Shown piece by piece: positions 1 to 8,037 of a stretch of DNA of 64,000 nucleotides. The translations under genes were made by a program, and so were the position numbers. The DNA comes from Sva-07 sp963774765 (GTDB lineage Bacteria; Actinomycetota; Acidimicrobiia; Acidimicrobiales; Ilumatobacteraceae), in contig CAVZGP010000031.1 in NCBI GenBank assembly GCA_963774765.1, forward strand, positions 186,001 through 250,000, in the 5' to 3' direction. How positions within the stretch are numbered: position 1 is the stretch's first letter; every line of letters begins with the position of its first letter. The notes under the pieces are model-generated. The model was given only the letters and a program-made list of their open reading frames with translations. It ran no database searches and was not told the DNA's origin.

Positions 1-1
1 G

Positions 2-853
2 GGCGTCTTCTGGGGTGACTGCTCGTTGTCGAACATCCTCTGGCGACGAGATGCGGGGGCGATGATGGCGTACCTCGTCGACGCCGAGACCACCGAACGG
101 CACGAGACGATCGGCGAACGCATGCGGATCCACGACGTCGAGATCGCTGTCGAGAACGTCGCCGGCGGGCTCTTCGAGCTGATTGCGAGCGGGCGGATCA
201 CCGACGACATCGACCCGGTTGCCATCGCGGAGAGTCTGCGGATTCGCTACGACCAGCTGTGGAACGAACTCACCCGCGTCGATCTGCTGGATCTCGAGGA
301 CCGCTGGCAGATCGAGCAACGAGTTCGTCGCATCAACGCACTCGGCTTCGATGTCGAAGAGCTGTCGATCAACCGCGACGGTCGCACCTTGTCGGTGAAG
401 CCGGTCCTGATCGAGGAGGGCCATCACGCCCGGGATCTGCGGTCTCGCACCGGACTCGACGTCCAGGAGAACCAGGCTCGGCGCCTGCTGGCCGACATCG
501 ACCAGTTCAGGGCGTGGCTCGAGCGCAAGGAGGACGGTTCGATCCCGCGGGCGGTGGCCACGGCGAGATGGCTGGCCGAGGTGTACGAACCGATCATCGA
601 CGCGATCCCCGACGAGTTGAGATCGCGGCTCGAGCCTGCCGAGGTGTTCCATCAGCTGCTCGAACACCGTTACCTGATGGCAGAACGTCGAGGCGGGGAT
701 GTCACCAACGAAGACGCGCTTGCCGACTACGTCGAAAGCGTGCTCGCGGCGTCGCCCAAGGAACAGCAGCTGCGTCTCGACACCGGCAGCATCCCGGCCG
801 TCGTGATCGACTCGGCGATCGATCCGGGTGACTCGGGTACTGTCGGAGCGTGA
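2..853 (+). CDS. DUF4032 / kinase-like protein, 5'-truncated
   Basis: The frame is open from the first bases, so the true start lies outside the window and only about 283 C-terminal codons are visible. The motif WGDCSLSN (nt 11-34) followed by LVDAE resembles the catalytic loop (HGDxxxxN) and metal-binding Asp of aminoglycoside-phosphotransferase/Kdo-kinase folds; the remainder fits the DUF4032 domain that follows such kinase-like regions in actinobacteria. Substrate is unknown. A TTG at 26 lies inside the conserved motif and is unlikely to be a start. The stop overlaps the deoC start by 4 bp (GTGA), suggesting co-transcription and coupled translation. Confidence 0.75.
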   Translation, partial: GVFWGDCSLSNILWRRDAGAMMAYLVDAETTERHETIGERMRIHDVEIAVENVAGGLFELIASGRITDDIDPVAIAESLRIRYDQLWNELTRVDLLDLEDRWQIEQRVRRINALGFDVEELSINRDGRTLSVKPVLIEEGHHARDLRSRTGLDVQENQARRLLADIDQFRAWLERKEDGSIPRAVATARWLAEVYEPIIDAIPDELRSRLEPAEVFHQLLEHRYLMAERRGGDVTNEDALADYVESVLAASPKEQQLRLDTGSIPAVVIDSAIDPGDSGTVGA

Positions 854-1620
854 ACGACCAACGTACCGACCGAGCCCGCCGTGCGATCGGGTTGATCGAT
901 CTCACGGACCTGTCCGACGACCACGCTCCCGACGGGATCGACGAACTGTGTCGGCGGGCCAGCGAACACGGCACGGCTGCGGTGTGCGTGTGGCCGGAGT
1001 ACGTCGCGCGCTGCGCCGAACTCCTCGCCGGATCGGCCGTGCGGGTGGCGACGGTGGTCAACTTCCCGTCGGGCGACGAGCGGGTCGATGATGTCGTGGC
1101 GATGACGCAGGCGGCGCTCGCCGACGGTGCCGACGACGTCGATCTCGTGTTGCCGTACAGCGCCTTCCTCGACGGCGATTCCGACCGAGCTGGTGCGATG
1201 GTGGCGGCGATCGCGTCGCTCGTCGAGGCACCGTCGTTGCTCAAGGTCATCCTCGAGTCGGGCGCGTATCCGGGCGCCGACTCGGTCGGTGCGGCCGCCC
1301 ATCTCGCGATTGCGAACGGTGCCGACTTCGTCAAGACCTCGACCGGCAAGATCTCCGCGGGAGCGTCGCTCGATGCCGCCCGGGCGATGCTCGACGAGAT
1401 CGCGGCGGCCGCCGAGGCCGGTCGCACGGTGGGCCTCAAACCGTCGGGAGGCATCCGAACCTTCGACGATGCCATGGCCTATCTCGACCTCGCTGAGAGC
1501 GTGATGGGCGAGCGTTGGGCGACGCCGGCCACGTTCCGGTACGGCGCGAGCGGGGTCCTCGACGCCCTGCTCGCGGAGATCGACGGCACCGCCCCGCCAT
1601 CGTCCACCTCCAGCTACTGA
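850..1620 (+). CDS. deoC: Deoxyribose-phosphate aldolase
   Basis: Cytosolic class I aldolase that reversibly splits 2-deoxyribose 5-phosphate into glyceraldehyde 3-phosphate and acetaldehyde in deoxynucleoside catabolism. The 256-aa length matches the family. Visible motifs are VATVVNFPSG (66-75), DVDLVLPY with the proton-relay Asp98, VKTSTGK with Schiff-base Lys162, and VGLKPSGG with Lys197, then FRYGAS near the end. The GTG start overlaps the upstream stop by 4 bp, so the two genes probably form one operon. A perfect palindrome begins at the base after the stop. The purine nucleoside phosphorylase gene deoD lies about 40 kb away in the window rather than in this operon. Confidence 0.93.
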   Translation: MNDQRTDRARRAIGLIDLTDLSDDHAPDGIDELCRRASEHGTAAVCVWPEYVARCAELLAGSAVRVATVVNFPSGDERVDDVVAMTQAALADGADDVDLVLPYSAFLDGDSDRAGAMVAAIASLVEAPSLLKVILESGAYPGADSVGAAAHLAIANGADFVKTSTGKISAGASLDAARAMLDEIAAAAEAGRTVGLKPSGGIRTFDDAMAYLDLAESVMGERWATPATFRYGASGVLDALLAEIDGTAPPSSTSSY

Positions 1621-1651
1621 CGTACGAGATGTGCCGGGCACATCTCGTACG
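1621..1651. repeat. Perfect 31-bp palindrome abutting deoC stop
   Basis: Fifteen-base arms (CGTACGAGATGTGCC and its complement) flank one central G, starting at the base after the deoC TGA. There is no T-tract, so it is not a canonical intrinsic terminator. Its position matches the other stop-adjacent palindromes in the window. Confidence 0.85.
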
Positions 1652-1681
1652 GTGGCGTCACCGGTAGCCTCATGGCTCCCT

Positions 1682-1753
1682 GCCCTCGTAGCTCAGGGGA
1701 TAGAGCATCGGCCTCCGGAGCCGTGTGCGCAGGTTCGAATCCTGCCGAGGGCG
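1682..1753 (+). tRNA. tRNA-Arg (anticodon CCG)
   Basis: A 72-nt cloverleaf without encoded CCA. The acceptor stem pairs GCCCTCG (1682-1688) with CGAGGGC (1746-1752) and G1753 is the discriminator. The D stem is GCTC/GAGC; the anticodon loop CTCCGGA (1713-1719) carries CCG at 1715-1717, reading the arginine codon CGG. The T arm GCAGG-TTCGAAT-CCTGC is perfect. Bases 27 and 43 form a T-T mismatch. It lies alone, followed about 60 bp later by a nested palindrome. Confidence 0.95.
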
Positions 1754-1810
1754 CTGGCGAGTTCCGGAGGGATGTTGACCCTCACGCCGTTCGAGTCGGA
1801 GTTCCAGATT

Positions 1811-1863
1811 CCGAAAAATGCCTGGATCTGCGCGCTGAGCGCGACAAACCAGGCATTTTTCGG
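1811..1863. repeat. Nested palindrome, family C copy 1
   Basis: Outer arms CCGAAAAATGCCTGG (1811-1825) and CCAGGCATTTTTCGG (1849-1863) are perfectly complementary. The interior holds a second GC-rich hairpin (CGCGCT/AGCGCG) set off by short A-rich bulges. An almost identical element occurs at 38249-38301 after an unrelated gene, so this is a dispersed repeat. The A5/T5 runs in the arms could let it terminate transcription in either direction; here it follows the tRNA gene. Confidence 0.85.
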
Positions 1864-1907
1864 GCTCGGCCTGCGCTCCATCGCGTCGACGGCGGGGTAT
1901 GGCGTCC

Positions 1908-1913
1908 TAGATT
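1908..1913 (+). promoter_or_regulatory. -10 element TAGATT, leaderless start
   Basis: TANNNT hexamer with 6 nt between its end and the ATG at 1920, which would place +1 at the start codon. No Shine-Dalgarno sequence is visible. Confidence 0.55.
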
Positions 1914-1919
1914 TGGGCG

Positions 1920-2801
1920 ATGTCCGACTCGCAGCCCCTACCGACGCGCCCGCCCGCGGTCGCGCCAGGCAATGTCGCGGTGATCACGGGTGGTGCGAGT
2001 GGCATCGGCCTCGCAGTCGCCGAGGCGATGATCGCCGAGGGAATGAGCGTGGTGCTCGCCGACATCGACGCACCGAAGCTGCGCGACGTCGAGGCGCGGC
2101 TCAGCGAGGACGGCGCGTCCGTCGCGACGATGGTGTGCAACACGACGGCCGAGGAAGAGGTCGACGCGCTGATCGAGTACGCACTCGAGCAGTTCGGCGC
2201 GGTCCACGTGATGTTCAACAATGCGGGGATCGCCGGCGTCGGTGACGCCTGGACCGATTCGATCGACCTGTGGCGTCGCGTGCTCGACGTCAACGTGCTC
2301 GGCGTCGTGCACGGTATTCGGGCGGCGCTCCCCGTCATGCAGCAGCAGGGAGTCGGCCACATCGTGAGTACCGCCTCGCATGCCGGCCTCAACGGGGCGC
2401 CCGGCATCGCGCCCTACGTCTCGAGCAAGCATGCGGTCGTCGGACTGAGCGAGAGTCTGTTCCTCGAACTCGAGCTGGTGGGATCGCCGGTCGGTGCGAG
2501 TGTGCTGTGCCCCGAGTTCGTCAAGACCGACCTGATGAGCAAGGACAAGGAGCCCGAGACCGTCGACTCGCCGATTGCCCAGTTCGTCAACCAGGCGCTC
2601 GCCGCCGGCGTCGACGGCGGGATTCCAGCCAGCGAGGTGGCCGCGGCGGTCGTCGCCGCGATCAAGGCCGGCCGCTTCTGGATCCTCACCCACGAGTCGA
2701 CCCGCGAAGCATCGGTGGAGCGTGTGCAGCGTGCGGCCGACGGCGTCAACCCCTCGGTCAACCTGCCCGTCGAAGATCCTGCTGCCGATCCCGAGAGCTG
2801 A
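1920..2801 (+). CDS. Short-chain dehydrogenase/reductase (SDR)
   Basis: NAD(P)-dependent oxidoreductase of the classical SDR family, 293 aa, cytosolic. The N-terminal Rossmann motif TGGASGIG lies at 23-30, NNAG at 100-103, and the catalytic residues are Ser153 (in TASHAG) and YVSSK with Tyr166 and Lys170. The proline-rich first 18 residues precede the Rossmann core and look disordered. The substrate cannot be inferred from sequence. The ATG is supported by a -10 hexamer 6 nt upstream. The methyltransferase gene follows after 10 bp and may be co-transcribed, although no functional link between the two is evident. Confidence 0.88.
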   Translation: MSDSQPLPTRPPAVAPGNVAVITGGASGIGLAVAEAMIAEGMSVVLADIDAPKLRDVEARLSEDGASVATMVCNTTAEEEVDALIEYALEQFGAVHVMFNNAGIAGVGDAWTDSIDLWRRVLDVNVLGVVHGIRAALPVMQQQGVGHIVSTASHAGLNGAPGIAPYVSSKHAVVGLSESLFLELELVGSPVGASVLCPEFVKTDLMSKDKEPETVDSPIAQFVNQALAAGVDGGIPASEVAAAVVAAIKAGRFWILTHESTREASVERVQRAADGVNPSVNLPVEDPAADPES

Positions 2802-2811
2802 ACGGACTCGA

Positions 2812-4104
2812 ATGGGCACGTCCACCTCCTCGTTCGGCGTCGGCAAGCGTGAGTCGCACGACTCGACCGACTTCTACGCTCGCTTCGCACCGCCCGAGGT
2901 GAGCGACGACGACACGCTCGGCGGGCCCGGAGAACTCGACGTGATCCACGTGGGCGACGCCCGCCACATGTCGGCGGTGCCCGACGCCTCGGTGGCACTC
3001 GTCGTCACCTCTCCGCCGTACTTCGCCGGCAAGGAGTACGAGACCGCGCTCGGCGAGGGCCACGTGCCCGGTGACTATCTCGACTACCTCGCCATGCTTC
3101 GCGACGTGCTCGCGGAATGCGTGCGCACGTTGGAACCCGGCGGCCGCATCGCCGTCAACGTGGCGAACCTCGGCCGACGCCCGTACCGCAGCCTGGCCGC
3201 CGACGTCACGACCATCCTGCAGGACGACCTGCGCTTGTTGTTGCGTGGTGAGGTCATCTGGCAGAAACAACGCGGCGCGAGTGGATCGTGCGCGTGGGGG
3301 TCGTACCAGTCGCCCGCGAACCCGGTGCTGCGCGACACGACCGAGCGGCTGCTCATCGCCAGCAAGGGCCGCTTCGACCGCGTCGGTCGGGGGTCGGCAT
3401 CGCCGGGCGAGCAGGGTACCGCCACCATTCCCGGCGACGAGTTCATGGAGGCCACGCTCGACGTGTGGGAAATCCCCGCCGAAAGCGCGACGCGTGTGGG
3501 TCACCCGGCGCCGTTCCCGGTCGCTCTGGTCGAACGCTGTCTCCAGCTGTTCACCTACGACGGCGACGTCGTACTCGACCCGTTCATGGGATCCGGGACC
3601 ACCGCCGTGGCAGCGGTGAACACCCACCGCCACTACATCGGCTACGACACCGATGTCGAGTACGTGCACCGAGCCCGCGAGCGCGTCTCCTCGATGGTCC
3701 CGGTTGCCGCGCGTGACCGACGCACGCTCAAGGAGATGGCTCGCACGTTGCTCGACGAGGCCGGCTTCGTCGACATCGAAGAGAGCGCACGGATCGCGCC
3801 GGGCGTCACCGTGAGCTTCCGAGCGACCGGGCCGGACGGAGTCGTCCGGCTCCTCGAACTCGCCGGGACGCACACGCCTGCCCGTCCGGGCCTCTCGCGC
3901 CTCGACGTCGTCTGGCGCACCATCGCCAAGGCCGCCATCGCCCGCGAGACGAACCCGGCGACTGCGTTCGTCGTTCTCACGTCGGGTTCGGTGCGAGGTG
4001 GGCCGCTTGCCGCAGTCGTCGGCGACAGTGGACCGATCACCGCCGTGGTCGACGTGACGAGTGACGATGCGCACGAACGCCTCGTCGCTGTTCGCGTCGA
4101 GTGA
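2812..4104 (+). CDS. Orphan DNA methyltransferase (beta class, N4-cytosine or N6-adenine)
   Basis: SAM-dependent DNA methyltransferase of 430 aa. The catalytic motif TSPPY (66-70) precedes the SAM-binding motif DPFMGSGTT (256-264), the permuted order of beta-class enzymes; SPPY is more typical of N4-cytosine methylation. HPAPFP (231-236) is also characteristic. After about residue 300 there is an extra C-terminal domain of about 130 aa whose core (LLELAG... RLDVVW... AFVVLTS) may be a degenerate PD-(D/E)XK nuclease fold; that is inference. No restriction endonuclease lies nearby. The ATG at 2812 follows the SDR stop by 10 bp; longer in-frame upstream reading would run through the SDR gene. 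The stop overlaps the next gene by 4 bp. Confidence 0.85.
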   Translation: MGTSTSSFGVGKRESHDSTDFYARFAPPEVSDDDTLGGPGELDVIHVGDARHMSAVPDASVALVVTSPPYFAGKEYETALGEGHVPGDYLDYLAMLRDVLAECVRTLEPGGRIAVNVANLGRRPYRSLAADVTTILQDDLRLLLRGEVIWQKQRGASGSCAWGSYQSPANPVLRDTTERLLIASKGRFDRVGRGSASPGEQGTATIPGDEFMEATLDVWEIPAESATRVGHPAPFPVALVERCLQLFTYDGDVVLDPFMGSGTTAVAAVNTHRHYIGYDTDVEYVHRARERVSSMVPVAARDRRTLKEMARTLLDEAGFVDIEESARIAPGVTVSFRATGPDGVVRLLELAGTHTPARPGLSRLDVVWRTIAKAAIARETNPATAFVVLTSGSVRGGPLAAVVGDSGPITAVVDVTSDDAHERLVAVRVE

Positions 4105-5303
4105 GCGCCGCCGACGCCGCCGTCGTCGCCGACGCCGTCGACCGGCGGGCGCTGCGATCGGTCGCGGTGCAGTTCTTCGCGAACGGCACCGTCTACGCCA
4201 CGGTCATCCCTCGGCTGCCCGACATCCGAGAGCGCGTCGACATCTCGATCGGCACACTCGGACTCGTCCTCACCCTCGGCAGCGTCGCCAGCCTCATCGG
4301 CTCGCTGTTGACCGGTCGGGTGATCGCCCGGTTCGGGAGCCGAAAGGTGATGATCTACGGCACCGCGTGTTCGATCGCGTTCCTGCCGTTGATCGGCTTC
4401 TCGACGGGGCCGGTGCTGCTTGTGGTGGCACTCTTCGGTCTGCTGTTCTTCGACGTCTTCATCGACGTCGCGATGAACGTGCAGGGATCTGCCCTCAGCG
4501 CGAGACGCCACATGCCGGTGATGAACCGCTTGCACGGGTTCTGGAGCCTGGGCTCGGTCACCGGTGGCGTCATCACGGTGCTCACCCTGCGCGCCGGCGT
4601 GAGTACGCCGGTGCACCTGACGACCGTGGCCATCCTGCTCGTCGTCGCGCTGGCGTTCGTCGCCCCCGGATTGCTGCATCGCGACGAGGCGCCCGAGCTC
4701 GACGAGGCAGCGGCCGCTTCGGGTACTCCACCGCTCAGACGGGCGCTCAGCTCCGCTTCCCTGTTGCTCGCGGTGGGTGGAGCGCTGGCGATGACGATCG
4801 AGATCACCAATGGCGACTGGGCGTCGTTCCGACTCGGCGACGACCTCGCGGCCCGACCCAGTGTCGCCGGTCTGGCATTTCTGACGTTCACATCCGGCAT
4901 GACGATCGGTCGCCTCGGCGGCGATTGGCTGCAGGTCAGGGTCGGTCCGACCAATCTGTTCCGGCTGTCTGCGTTGATCGCCGGGACGGGTTCGCTTCTC
5001 GCCACCCTGGTTCCGAACGTGGCGGTGTCGATCATCGGCTTCCTGATCGCCGGACTCGGGACGTCGGTGCTGTTCCCGCAGCTCTACGACCGTGCCGCTC
5101 GTTCGCCGGGACCTCCCGGTTCGGGGTTTGCCTCGATGCTGATCGGCCAGCGCGGCGCCGGGTTGGTCGCACCACTCGTGGTCGGCTGGCTTGCCGACAC
5201 CGACGCTCTCGACGTCGGCCAAGCGATGGCGATCGTCACCCTCCCGGCTGCGGTCGTGGTGTTCCTCACCACGTTGACGCGGTCGGATCCGAGGTCCAGT
5301 TGA
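4101..5303 (+). CDS. MFS transporter
   Basis: Integral membrane protein of 400 aa with the spacing of about twelve hydrophobic helices expected for the major facilitator superfamily. A basic loop RFGSRK after helix 2 corresponds to the MFS motif A region. The N-terminal half contains FFDVFIDVAMNVQG, a segment seen in MFS proteins annotated as sugar or drug exporters. No substrate can be assigned. The GTG start overlaps the methyltransferase stop (GTGA), so the two are likely translationally coupled. It ends 79 bp before a three-copy palindromic array. Confidence 0.85.
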   Translation: MSAADAAVVADAVDRRALRSVAVQFFANGTVYATVIPRLPDIRERVDISIGTLGLVLTLGSVASLIGSLLTGRVIARFGSRKVMIYGTACSIAFLPLIGFSTGPVLLVVALFGLLFFDVFIDVAMNVQGSALSARRHMPVMNRLHGFWSLGSVTGGVITVLTLRAGVSTPVHLTTVAILLVVALAFVAPGLLHRDEAPELDEAAAASGTPPLRRALSSASLLLAVGGALAMTIEITNGDWASFRLGDDLAARPSVAGLAFLTFTSGMTIGRLGGDWLQVRVGPTNLFRLSALIAGTGSLLATLVPNVAVSIIGFLIAGLGTSVLFPQLYDRAARSPGPPGSGFASMLIGQRGAGLVAPLVVGWLADTDALDVGQAMAIVTLPAAVVVFLTTLTRSDPRSS

Positions 5304-5381
5304 GCCACGCCGGGCCGGTCGACCACGCGAGTGGTACGCGGTGCCTGGGGCCTCAGCGGATCGGTCTGGAGTTGGCGTTGT

Positions 5382-5542
5382 GATGAGCGAAACCGCTGTA
5401 TCCGGTCGGTTCGCTCATCGGTGGGGGATTGTCGTGGGTTGCGATGAGCGAGACCGCTGTATCTGGTCGGTTCGCTCATCGGTGGGGCATTCTCGCTGGT
5501 TGTGATGAGCGAGACCGCTGTATCTGGTCGGTTCGCTCATCG
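5382..5542. repeat. Tandem palindromic array, family E, three copies
   Basis: Three 39-bp palindromic units begin GATGAGCG and end CGCTCATCG (5382-5420, 5443-5481, 5504-5542), each separated by 22 bp, giving an exact 61-bp period. Units differ at only a few positions, and spacers 2 and 3 are nearly identical. The array fills the 338-bp space between the convergent MFS and yaaA genes; I see no coding sequence in that space. A second three-copy array with the same period is at 58397-58557. Confidence 0.9.
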
Positions 5543-5641
5543 GTGGGGCATTCTCGCCGGCGCGTGACTCGTTTGGTCCCGAAACGCTGTGCCCAATCCG
5601 CTGGCACTCCAGGCACCGCGTCACCACTCGAGCATCGTCGG

Positions 5642-6328
5642 TCAGAGGGGTTCGATGACGAGATCGAACTGGGGGTGGCGCCACGACTCGATCACGTCGA
5701 TGCCGTTGGCGAGGATGGCGCGAGCGAGTTCGCCCTTGGCGGCCTTGGCGAAGTGCCCGCCGGGCTTGCCGGACGGGTCCGTCAGCGTGAGCGACACGCC
5801 GTCGAGTCCGTCGAGCACCAGCGCGGCACGGTGTTCCTGCGGGAGGAGGTCGACGACGAATCGTCGTCGCCCGACCCGGGCGAGTTCAGCCGACAACGCA
5901 TCGCGCCACCACGTCGACAGCTTGCCGAGCGGAGCGAGGTTGGCACTCATCTTCAGTCGATAGTCGGGCACCGGGTCGTCGCCGCGCGCCAGCCCGAGCA
6001 GCCCGGACACCACCGTGATCTGCTTGCGAGCGTCGGCCGGCAGCGATTCCGGGGCGAGGTGATCCCACACGACGCCGGTGTAGCGCTGCCAGGCCGGAAG
6101 CACGGGCGTGCCGATCAGCGAGTGATTTGCCGACTGGGCGCGCACGAGGTGATCACCGCGTACGCCCAGCAGCCTCTCGTCGCCGCCGTGGACCCCGGCG
6201 AGCGCCGCAGCGACGTCGGCTCGCCGGTCGCCCAAGCGGCGCCCGTACGAACCGGCATCCGGGGTCCACGATGTGCGCCGCCGGTTGCCGCCTTCGGCCT
6301 TGCCCTCTGACGGCGGCAACAGCAGCAT
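5642..6328 (-). CDS. yaaA: YaaA-family peroxide stress protein (UPF0246)
   Basis: Protein of 228 aa beginning MLLLPPSEGK, the N-terminal signature of the YaaA/DUF328 family, with QSANHSLIG, VVSGLLGLAR and DYRLKMSANL in the middle and DLLPQEHR, AKAAKGELAR toward the end. In E. coli YaaA limits intracellular iron and protects DNA and proteins during hydrogen peroxide stress; its biochemical activity is DNA binding or remodelling, still only partly defined. The ATG at 6328 is chosen because family members start at this motif. It is divergent from the ferredoxin gene, with 69 bp between start codons. Confidence 0.85.
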   Translation of the reverse strand: MLLLPPSEGKAEGGNRRRTSWTPDAGSYGRRLGDRRADVAAALAGVHGGDERLLGVRGDHLVRAQSANHSLIGTPVLPAWQRYTGVVWDHLAPESLPADARKQITVVSGLLGLARGDDPVPDYRLKMSANLAPLGKLSTWWRDALSAELARVGRRRFVVDLLPQEHRAALVLDGLDGVSLTLTDPSGKPGGHFAKAAKGELARAILANGIDVIESWRHPQFDLVIEPL

Positions 6329-6384
6329 TGGAACGTTGTTGGAAAAAGTCGCCTGCTCGCTGGTCACGGCCCCACTCTGGCCTC

Positions 6385-6390
6385 TACAGT
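6385..6390 (+). promoter_or_regulatory. -10 element TACAGT, leaderless start of ferredoxin gene
   Basis: TANNNT hexamer ending 7 nt before the ATG at 6398; it would serve the ferredoxin-P450 operon. Confidence 0.55.
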
Positions 6391-6397
6391 CGAAAAG

Positions 6398-6598
6398 ATG
6401 CGTGTACACCTCGATGCAGAGAAATGCCAGGGCCACAACCGTTGCTACGCGTTGGCGCCGGAATTGTTCGATGTCGACGACTATGGCCAGGCCATGTTGC
6501 TCGTCGAGGGCGACGTGCCCGCCGAGTTGCAGGACAAGGCCCGACTGGCCGCCTCCAACTGCCCCGAGTACGCGATCACCATCACGGAGAACGGCTGA
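6398..6598 (+). CDS. Small ferredoxin ([3Fe-4S]-type) partner of P450
   Basis: A 66-aa acidic cytosolic electron carrier. Cluster ligands appear as Cys10, Cys16 and Cys55 (NCPEYAI), while the position usually taken by the second cysteine of a [4Fe-4S] site is His13 (CQGHNRC). This pattern is typical of the single-cluster ferredoxins encoded beside actinobacterial cytochromes P450, which pass electrons from a ferredoxin reductase. The P450 gene starts 2 bp after the stop codon, so the pair almost certainly forms one transcript. No ferredoxin reductase gene is seen in the window. Confidence 0.92.
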   Translation: MRVHLDAEKCQGHNRCYALAPELFDVDDYGQAMLLVEGDVPAELQDKARLAASNCPEYAITITENG

Positions 6599-6599
6599 C

Positions 6600-8003
6600 A
6601 TGACCGACACGCTCGACGAAACCACAGCGAACGCGAACGCAACCACGCCGACCATTCGGATCGATCCGGACACCGGCAACAAGATCATCTCCTTCGAACG
6701 CGGCGCGGAGATGATCGAGTTCATCATCGGCTCCAGCCCGGAGGGCACCGACATCTGGCAACGAGTTCCGTACGACGAGGCCGATTATGGGCCGGTCGAG
6801 GACTTCGCGGCCGATTTCGACCACGCCGATCCGGCCTACAACCCGAAGGCACCCGAGGTGTGGAAGGAACTGCGCGAGGGCGGGTGCCCCGTCGCTCACT
6901 CCGACCGATACGGCGGCATGTGGGTGCCATTGACGAACGACCTCGTCCACGAGGTCGCCTACGACACCGACAACTTCACCAGCCGCGCCGTCGTGGTGTC
7001 CGTCGGGCGACCGGGCGATCGTGCGCTCCCGGCACCGATCGGCGTGGCGCCCCCGATCTCCAGTGATCCGCCGTTCCACAGCGTGGCGCGACGCACGCTG
7101 TTGCCGCCTTTCGCTCCGAAGAAGATCGCCGAGTGGGAGCCAAAGGTGCGTGCGCTGTGTGGTCGCCTGCTCGACGAGATGGGCGAGATCACCCCCGGCG
7201 AGTCCGTCGTCGACGCGGCTGTCCAGTACGCCCAGCACATCCCGGTGAGCGTCATCCGCCAGATGCTCGGCTTCCCCGAGAAGGACGAGGCCCTGTTCCG
7301 CAAGTTCGTGCACAACACCCTCGAACGGATCAACGAAGAGCCTGGTTCCCGCCTCGATGGCGAGGACGACCTCGGCGCCTACATCACCGATCAGATCGCC
7401 GATCACCGTGCGAACCCGCGGGACGACCTGACGAGCTACCTGCTCGAGGAGGTCGAGTTCGACGGCAACAAACTCTCCGACGAGATCGCCGCCGGCATGA
7501 CCATCCTCTTGCTGATCGCCGGCATCGACACGACGTGGTCGTCGATCGGGTCGTCGCTGTGGCACCTCGCCCAGAACCCGCAGGACCACCAGCGCATGCT
7601 CGACGACCCCGATGTGATCCCCTTCGCTGTCGAGGAGTTCCTCCGCGCGTACGCGCCGGTCACGATGGCTCGTATGGCCGCCAACGACGTCGACTTCCAC
7701 GGCTGTCCGGTGAAGAAGAACGACTGGATGCTGTTGCCGTTCCCGGCGGCGAACCGCGACCCGCAGAAGTTCGAGGATCCCGACACGTTCATCGTCGACC
7801 GCGAGGCGAACCGTCACGCGGCGTTCGGCCTCGGCATCCACCGCTGTCTCGGCTCGAACCTCGCCCGGCTCGAACTCCGTGTCGCGATCGAGGAGTTCAT
7901 CAAACGCTTCCCGAGCTTCGAGCTCGCCGGCGACGTCCGCTGGAGTGTCGGCCAGATCCGCGGTCCCCGCGAACTCCCGGTCCGCATCCTCGAAACCTCC
8001 TGA
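6600..8003 (+). CDS. Cytochrome P450 monooxygenase
   Basis: Soluble haem-thiolate monooxygenase of 467 aa. Key motifs in order are the oxygen-activating I-helix AGIDTT (307-312), the ExxR pair Glu346-Arg349 (EFLR), and the haem-binding loop FGLGIHRCLG with proximal ligand Cys416. The N-terminal about 60 residues are longer than in many bacterial P450s. It should receive electrons from the ferredoxin encoded immediately upstream. The substrate is not predictable; no biosynthetic cluster surrounds it. The stop codon TGA is the first triplet of a 37-bp palindrome shared with the convergent crcB gene. Confidence 0.93.
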   Translation: MTDTLDETTANANATTPTIRIDPDTGNKIISFERGAEMIEFIIGSSPEGTDIWQRVPYDEADYGPVEDFAADFDHADPAYNPKAPEVWKELREGGCPVAHSDRYGGMWVPLTNDLVHEVAYDTDNFTSRAVVVSVGRPGDRALPAPIGVAPPISSDPPFHSVARRTLLPPFAPKKIAEWEPKVRALCGRLLDEMGEITPGESVVDAAVQYAQHIPVSVIRQMLGFPEKDEALFRKFVHNTLERINEEPGSRLDGEDDLGAYITDQIADHRANPRDDLTSYLLEEVEFDGNKLSDEIAAGMTILLLIAGIDTTWSSIGSSLWHLAQNPQDHQRMLDDPDVIPFAVEEFLRAYAPVTMARMAANDVDFHGCPVKKNDWMLLPFPAANRDPQKFEDPDTFIVDREANRHAAFGLGIHRCLGSNLARLELRVAIEEFIKRFPSFELAGDVRWSVGQIRGPRELPVRILETS

Positions 8004-8037
8004 ATTTCACCAGGGGTCAGACCCCTGGTGAAATTCA
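8001..8037. repeat. 37-bp perfect palindrome, family A, carrying both stop codons
   Basis: Eighteen-base arms around A8019 with core GGGGTCAGACCCC. The first three bases are the P450 stop (TGA) and the last three (TCA) are the stop of the convergent crcB gene read on the minus strand. There is no T-tract. Related elements are at 13277, 14264, 32547 and 45214. Confidence 0.93.

Noticed and set aside
727..1641. Long minus-strand open frame opposite deoC
   Set aside because: It is low-complexity Arg/Gly-rich sequence typical of shadows of GC-rich genes, and deoC motifs are clear on the plus strand.
2812..4104. Restriction-modification system
   Set aside because: No endonuclease or specificity gene is found within several kilobases; neighbours are an SDR and an MFS transporter.
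5382..5542. Possible minimal CRISPR array (39-bp repeats with 22-bp spacers)
   Set aside because: The repeats are full palindromes, the spacers resemble each other, unit number is only three, and no cas gene is present. A 61-bp tandem palindromic repeat explains it better.
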